Of a DNA stretch of 64,000 nt, positions 60,930-64,000 are shown piece by piece; within the stretch, counting starts at the first letter, position 1; every line of letters starts with the position of its first letter. The translations under genes and the position numbers were made by a program. Below the pieces are notes generated by a model that saw only the letters and a list, made by a program, of their open reading frames with translations, made no database searches and was not told the origin of the DNA. The DNA comes from Desulfoferula mesophila. GTDB taxonomy: Bacteria > Desulfobacterota > Desulfarculia > Desulfarculales > Desulfarculaceae. Location of the stretch: positions 759,501 to 823,500 of the forward strand of contig NZ_AP028679.1 in assembly GCF_037076455.1 (NCBI RefSeq). The letters run 5' to 3'.

Positions 60930-62429
60930 GTGGTTTTGAAATACACGGCGAATTATATAAATAAAAATTATGGGAAAGACATATTTTTTTTCTGTGCCCT
61001 GAGTGTGTTTTTTTTAATTAGCTTAGGCTCTCTACCGGCTGACCCTGATCTTTGGGGATATCTTGCTTTCGGGAAATTATTCTGGACCCTTCCTGGTTAT
61101 CCCTACGTAGATGTGTTTTCCTACCTGCCGGTAAAGCCTGAGTGGGTTTATCATGAGTGGCTGACAGGCGCAATTTTCTATCCCATATACAACAATTTTG
61201 GCGATACCGGGCTTCAGTTTCTCAGGTACCTATTGTTACTAGCAACTTTGCTCGTCACGTTCGCGACGGCGAGGATGCGAGGCGCCGGGACAATTTGCGC
61301 TTTCGTGACCCTAATACTGTTAGGGGGCTACCTTAAAATGGGCTATAGCCCAGTGCGGGCCCAAATATTCACCTACTTATTCTTCGCAATCTATCTGTAC
61401 CTGTTGGAAAAAGTCAGGCTCGGCAAGCTTCGGACCGGCATTTTGTGGTTAATACCTTTGCAGATCGCCTGGACCAACTTGCACGGAGGATATCTGGCGG
61501 GGATAGGCCTCTTGTTCATCTATACTGCTTCCGCCTATATCACAAAGGCCTCAAGTCGTAAGATTCTAACGGCTGTTTTGGGGTTGTGTCTGGTAAGCAC
61601 TTTGCTTAACCCGTATGGCTTGGCCTACTGGGTGTATACCTTTGAAGCGGTAAGTATGCCTCGGAATGAAATATCCGAATGGTGGTCAATAGTTAAGGCC
61701 TTGCAGAATGGCTACGGAGTTATCGCCATAGTATGGATGTTATGTTCCGCAGTCCTAGTAGCCATTATTCTGCTTAGGCAGCGAAAAGTAACGGTATATG
61801 AGCTTGGAGTGCTGGGGATAACTTTTGCACTAAGTGTTTCATCCAACAGGCACATAATATTTTTCTTGCTGGCCTCATGCGCCTTGGTTCCCACATTTGT
61901 GCAGGAGCTAGTACCGCAAGTCCCGAAATTATATAAGTATAAGTTGCCAGAGATTAAATATAGAAGTGAAATGGAAATTGCGATGATGTTCATATTTATA
62001 CTTTCGTTTTCATTATTCTTCACCCTGTCGGGTTCATTCAGGCTCAACATACCACTATGTGGTGGTGCATCAGATGAGCAAAAGCTTTGCTATCCTACTG
62101 GTGCGGTAGAGTATATAAAACAGAAGAGAATTACCGGTAATATACTGACCTTGTTTGAGTGGGGCGAGTACTTGATTTGGGAAACCTATCCCCACTGCAA
62201 AATCGGGCTGGATGGGCGCTACGAAACAGTATATCCCAACTGGGTATGTGACAAATATTTTGACTTTTTAAACGCCAGACCTGGGTGGAGTGAGTTCCTA
62301 AAACAATTCCCGCCAGACATGATCCTGTTGCCGGCGAGCCGCAAGGTCACTTCCTTGATTCGCAAGGAGGGGACTTGGGATATAGCCATGGAGAATTCCG
62401 GCAGCGTTCTTTTCATAAGGAAAGACTGA
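60930..62429 (+). CDS. Large integral membrane protein, GT-C-like
   Basis: 499 residues from GTG 60930 (TTG 60936 possible) with GGAAGG upstream. It has ten or more membrane helices. The first loop holds DPDLWGYLAFGKLFW and VYHEWLTGAIFYPI, acidic and histidine residues in the position of GT-C catalytic loops. The soluble C-terminus has NILTLFEWGEYLIWETYPHC and KIGLDGRYETVYP. I know this WGEYL...DGR arrangement from uncharacterised membrane proteins of surface-polysaccharide clusters; the reaction is not established. AT-rich compared with the first 52 kb. Confidence 0.75.
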   Translation: MVLKYTANYINKNYGKDIFFFCALSVFFLISLGSLPADPDLWGYLAFGKLFWTLPGYPYVDVFSYLPVKPEWVYHEWLTGAIFYPIYNNFGDTGLQFLRYLLLLATLLVTFATARMRGAGTICAFVTLILLGGYLKMGYSPVRAQIFTYLFFAIYLYLLEKVRLGKLRTGILWLIPLQIAWTNLHGGYLAGIGLLFIYTASAYITKASSRKILTAVLGLCLVSTLLNPYGLAYWVYTFEAVSMPRNEISEWWSIVKALQNGYGVIAIVWMLCSAVLVAIILLRQRKVTVYELGVLGITFALSVSSNRHIIFFLLASCALVPTFVQELVPQVPKLYKYKLPEIKYRSEMEIAMMFIFILSFSLFFTLSGSFRLNIPLCGGASDEQKLCYPTGAVEYIKQKRITGNILTLFEWGEYLIWETYPHCKIGLDGRYETVYPNWVCDKYFDFLNARPGWSEFLKQFPPDMILLPASRKVTSLIRKEGTWDIAMENSGSVLFIRKD

Positions 62430-62591
62430 TTCGCTCATTTTGCGTCGTAGCAAGCTATTGTTGTAAAATCATGGTGTTGCAAGCCATGCCTTTTTCATTG
62501 ATTCCGCAGCGAACATATTGATGATGCTTAGGATTAAATGGCTACCATTTAACTTGTGTTTGAGCTAAACCTTATTATTGGTCAGTGCATT

Positions 62592-64000
62592 GTGAAAACG
62601 CAGGGTGTCGTTATTACAAGGTGTCGCGATTGGTGCTTTGGCAGGCACCAACTTGATATTTTAAACGTCCTGACGGTTATCGTATTCTTGATATCAACCA
62701 TCTTAATAATATTATCCGCCAGAGGCGACCTTTGGCTTGATGAAATCTGGTCTCTCGAGTTGACAAGGCAAGCAACTTCGGTGATTGACGTCATCGCTAG
62801 CATCAAGCATGACAATAATCACATCCTAAATACCATTTACTTATATTTTGTAGGGCGGGGACAAGCCTTTTATATTTATCGTTTGCTTGCTGTTGCTTGC
62901 GGCATCGGCTCACTAATGGCTATTTGGCGCTTGGCTGTACCGGCCGGTAAACTTGCGACCCTCCTGACCCTATTCTTTACAGGTTTCTCATACCCTTTAG
63001 TGCTCCTATTCTCCGAAGCGCGCGGTTATGCTCCGGCTATCCTATGCTCCCTGCTGGCTTACCTGCAGTTACGCAGATGTCGTGAGCGACTATCAGCATT
63101 TAATATTGTCATTTTCATGCTTGTAAATATTTTAGGACTCCTTTCCCATGCCACATTTGCGATTGTCCTGTTGGCACTTTTTACTGCAACAACGCTGCAG
63201 AGGGGCCCATCTCCCTTGCTCGCGCGATTAAAGCAGCTTGTGTTGCTGTATTTAATTCCGCTGCTGGCGCTTGCGTTGCTGTATTTCGGCTTTGTTCGAG
63301 TAATGACTATAGGCGGCGGAGACTCGTTGCATACTGACTACCTTTATGTAGTGGGCCATTTCGCTGCGCTGCTGTTTGGCCTGCCTAATAGTCAACCATG
63401 GACCAGCATTGCGTTAGCGGGATATTTGGCTGTGGTTATAGGCGCCTCCTATCAGCTATACCGGCAGCGGGATAACCAATGGTTGTTTTATCCGTGTTGT
63501 CTGGCTCTTTTTCCCTTGGCGATGATAGTGGCGACCCGTCCTAGGTTTATTTACTGGCGCTATTTTGTCCTTACGGCCCCATTCTTATACTTTTTAATTG
63601 CCAGGTTGATTTCCAAGCAACTTATCATCCGAAAACCATTGGCTAGATTGCTCATAATCTGTCTGTTTATAGCGCTAATGGGAGGCCAGTTCGTTAGATT
63701 GGAGAGGCTTGTACTATACGGTAGGGGGGGATATATGGCCGCTCTTGCCTACATTGCGTTGAATACAAAAGGTGCGATTGTAACTATCGGTAGTGATGAC
63801 GATATCCACAACACCAGGATTGTTGGCTATTATAAGGCGCGTTTGCCGGCTGGCAAAACTATAACGTATGTCATGCAAAATGAACTAAAGAGCCAACCGC
63901 CTCAGTGGTTTATAACCCATACAGAGGCTACGCCTCAGGCACTCCAAAAATGTTTCGACCCGAAGGTGACCACTCGATACCGTTTTCAAAAAGAATTTTT
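62592..64000 (+). CDS. GT-C-type membrane glycosyltransferase, 3' truncated by window end
   Basis: The frame is open from GTG 62592 to the end of the window (469 codons, no stop). After one helix the first loop reads GDLWLDEIWSLELTRQATSV and KHDNNHILNTIYLYFVG. The D/E pair and HxNN..L pattern fit GT39/ArnT-like transferases. Nine or more helices follow, then a soluble C-terminal part (AIVTIGSDDDIHNTRIVGYY). A sugar is likely moved from a polyprenyl-phosphate donor to an acceptor outside the membrane. The true end lies beyond the window. Confidence 0.75.
   Translation, partial: MKTQGVVITRCRDWCFGRHQLDILNVLTVIVFLISTILIILSARGDLWLDEIWSLELTRQATSVIDVIASIKHDNNHILNTIYLYFVGRGQAFYIYRLLAVACGIGSLMAIWRLAVPAGKLATLLTLFFTGFSYPLVLLFSEARGYAPAILCSLLAYLQLRRCRERLSAFNIVIFMLVNILGLLSHATFAIVLLALFTATTLQRGPSPLLARLKQLVLLYLIPLLALALLYFGFVRVMTIGGGDSLHTDYLYVVGHFAALLFGLPNSQPWTSIALAGYLAVVIGASYQLYRQRDNQWLFYPCCLALFPLAMIVATRPRFIYWRYFVLTAPFLYFLIARLISKQLIIRKPLARLLIICLFIALMGGQFVRLERLVLYGRGGYMAALAYIALNTKGAIVTIGSDDDIHNTRIVGYYKARLPAGKTITYVMQNELKSQPPQWFITHTEATPQALQKCFDPKVTTRYRFQKEF

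Overview
The window is 64 kb of mostly very GC-rich bacterial DNA with densely packed, overlapping operons (many ATGA, GTGA and TTGA junctions). It carries a selenocysteine formate dehydrogenase, an RnfB-GltD fusion oxidoreductase, a ferredoxin-type 2-oxoacid oxidoreductase, TTT and Liv-type organic-acid transporters, TauE/SafE transport and sigma-54 control. Together these suggest an anaerobic, organic-acid-using Desulfobacterota (deltaproteobacterial) organism, perhaps Desulfarculaceae-like. That placement is inference from gene content and composition; no rRNA or marker gene is present.

Layout. 2-4037: end of an operon for a four-part 2-oxoacid:acceptor oxidoreductase (GltD-like flavoprotein with ferredoxin tail, alpha, beta, gamma), followed by a structured, terminator-ended intergenic region and an acyl-CoA ligase. 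6012-9060: TctA-TctB-TctC carboxylate transporter. 9173-14240 (minus): RnfB-GltD fusion, Fe-S subunit, FdhA with an in-frame UGA (Sec136) and a small membrane ORF. 14592-23193: TolC-HlyD-RND pump, then a NarL-type two-component pair. 23767-33133: an eight-gene operon with a TauE/SafE permease, three small envelope proteins, and two paralogous dikinase-like proteins on either side of a histidine kinase and a lone receiver protein. 33461-34416: two small unknown proteins. 34676-45014: a sensor kinase and NtrC-type activator next to a near-consensus -24/-12 promoter with two upstream palindromes, driving a Fis-type HTH protein, a five-gene Liv-type ABC transporter, a CoA ligase and a nitroreductase. 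45198-50481: a cyclic-nucleotide/PAS membrane protein, CobQ, and a BtuB-like receptor preceded by two cobalamin riboswitches in series. 50717-52650: a terpene-cyclase-like toroid protein with a Tat-exported DUF362 protein.

From about 52.7 kb the composition turns AT-rich in several genes and the content becomes cell-surface glycan biosynthesis. A minus-strand operon (58116-52805) encodes a HAD-UbiA fusion, DprE1-like and DprE2-like enzymes and a GT-C membrane glycosyltransferase, which together look like a polyprenyl-phospho-D-arabinofuranose pathway plus its user. It is followed by a broken membrane-protein gene, a GT87-like enzyme and two more large membrane proteins, the last cut by the window end. 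The base-composition shift and the broken gene suggest a horizontally acquired island.

The most novel-looking parts are the paired dikinase-like proteins around a two-component system (25858-33133), the tandem cobalamin riboswitches (48100-48600), the sigma-54/enhancer arrangement upstream of the ABC operon (37602-37754), and the arabinofuranose-type pathway.
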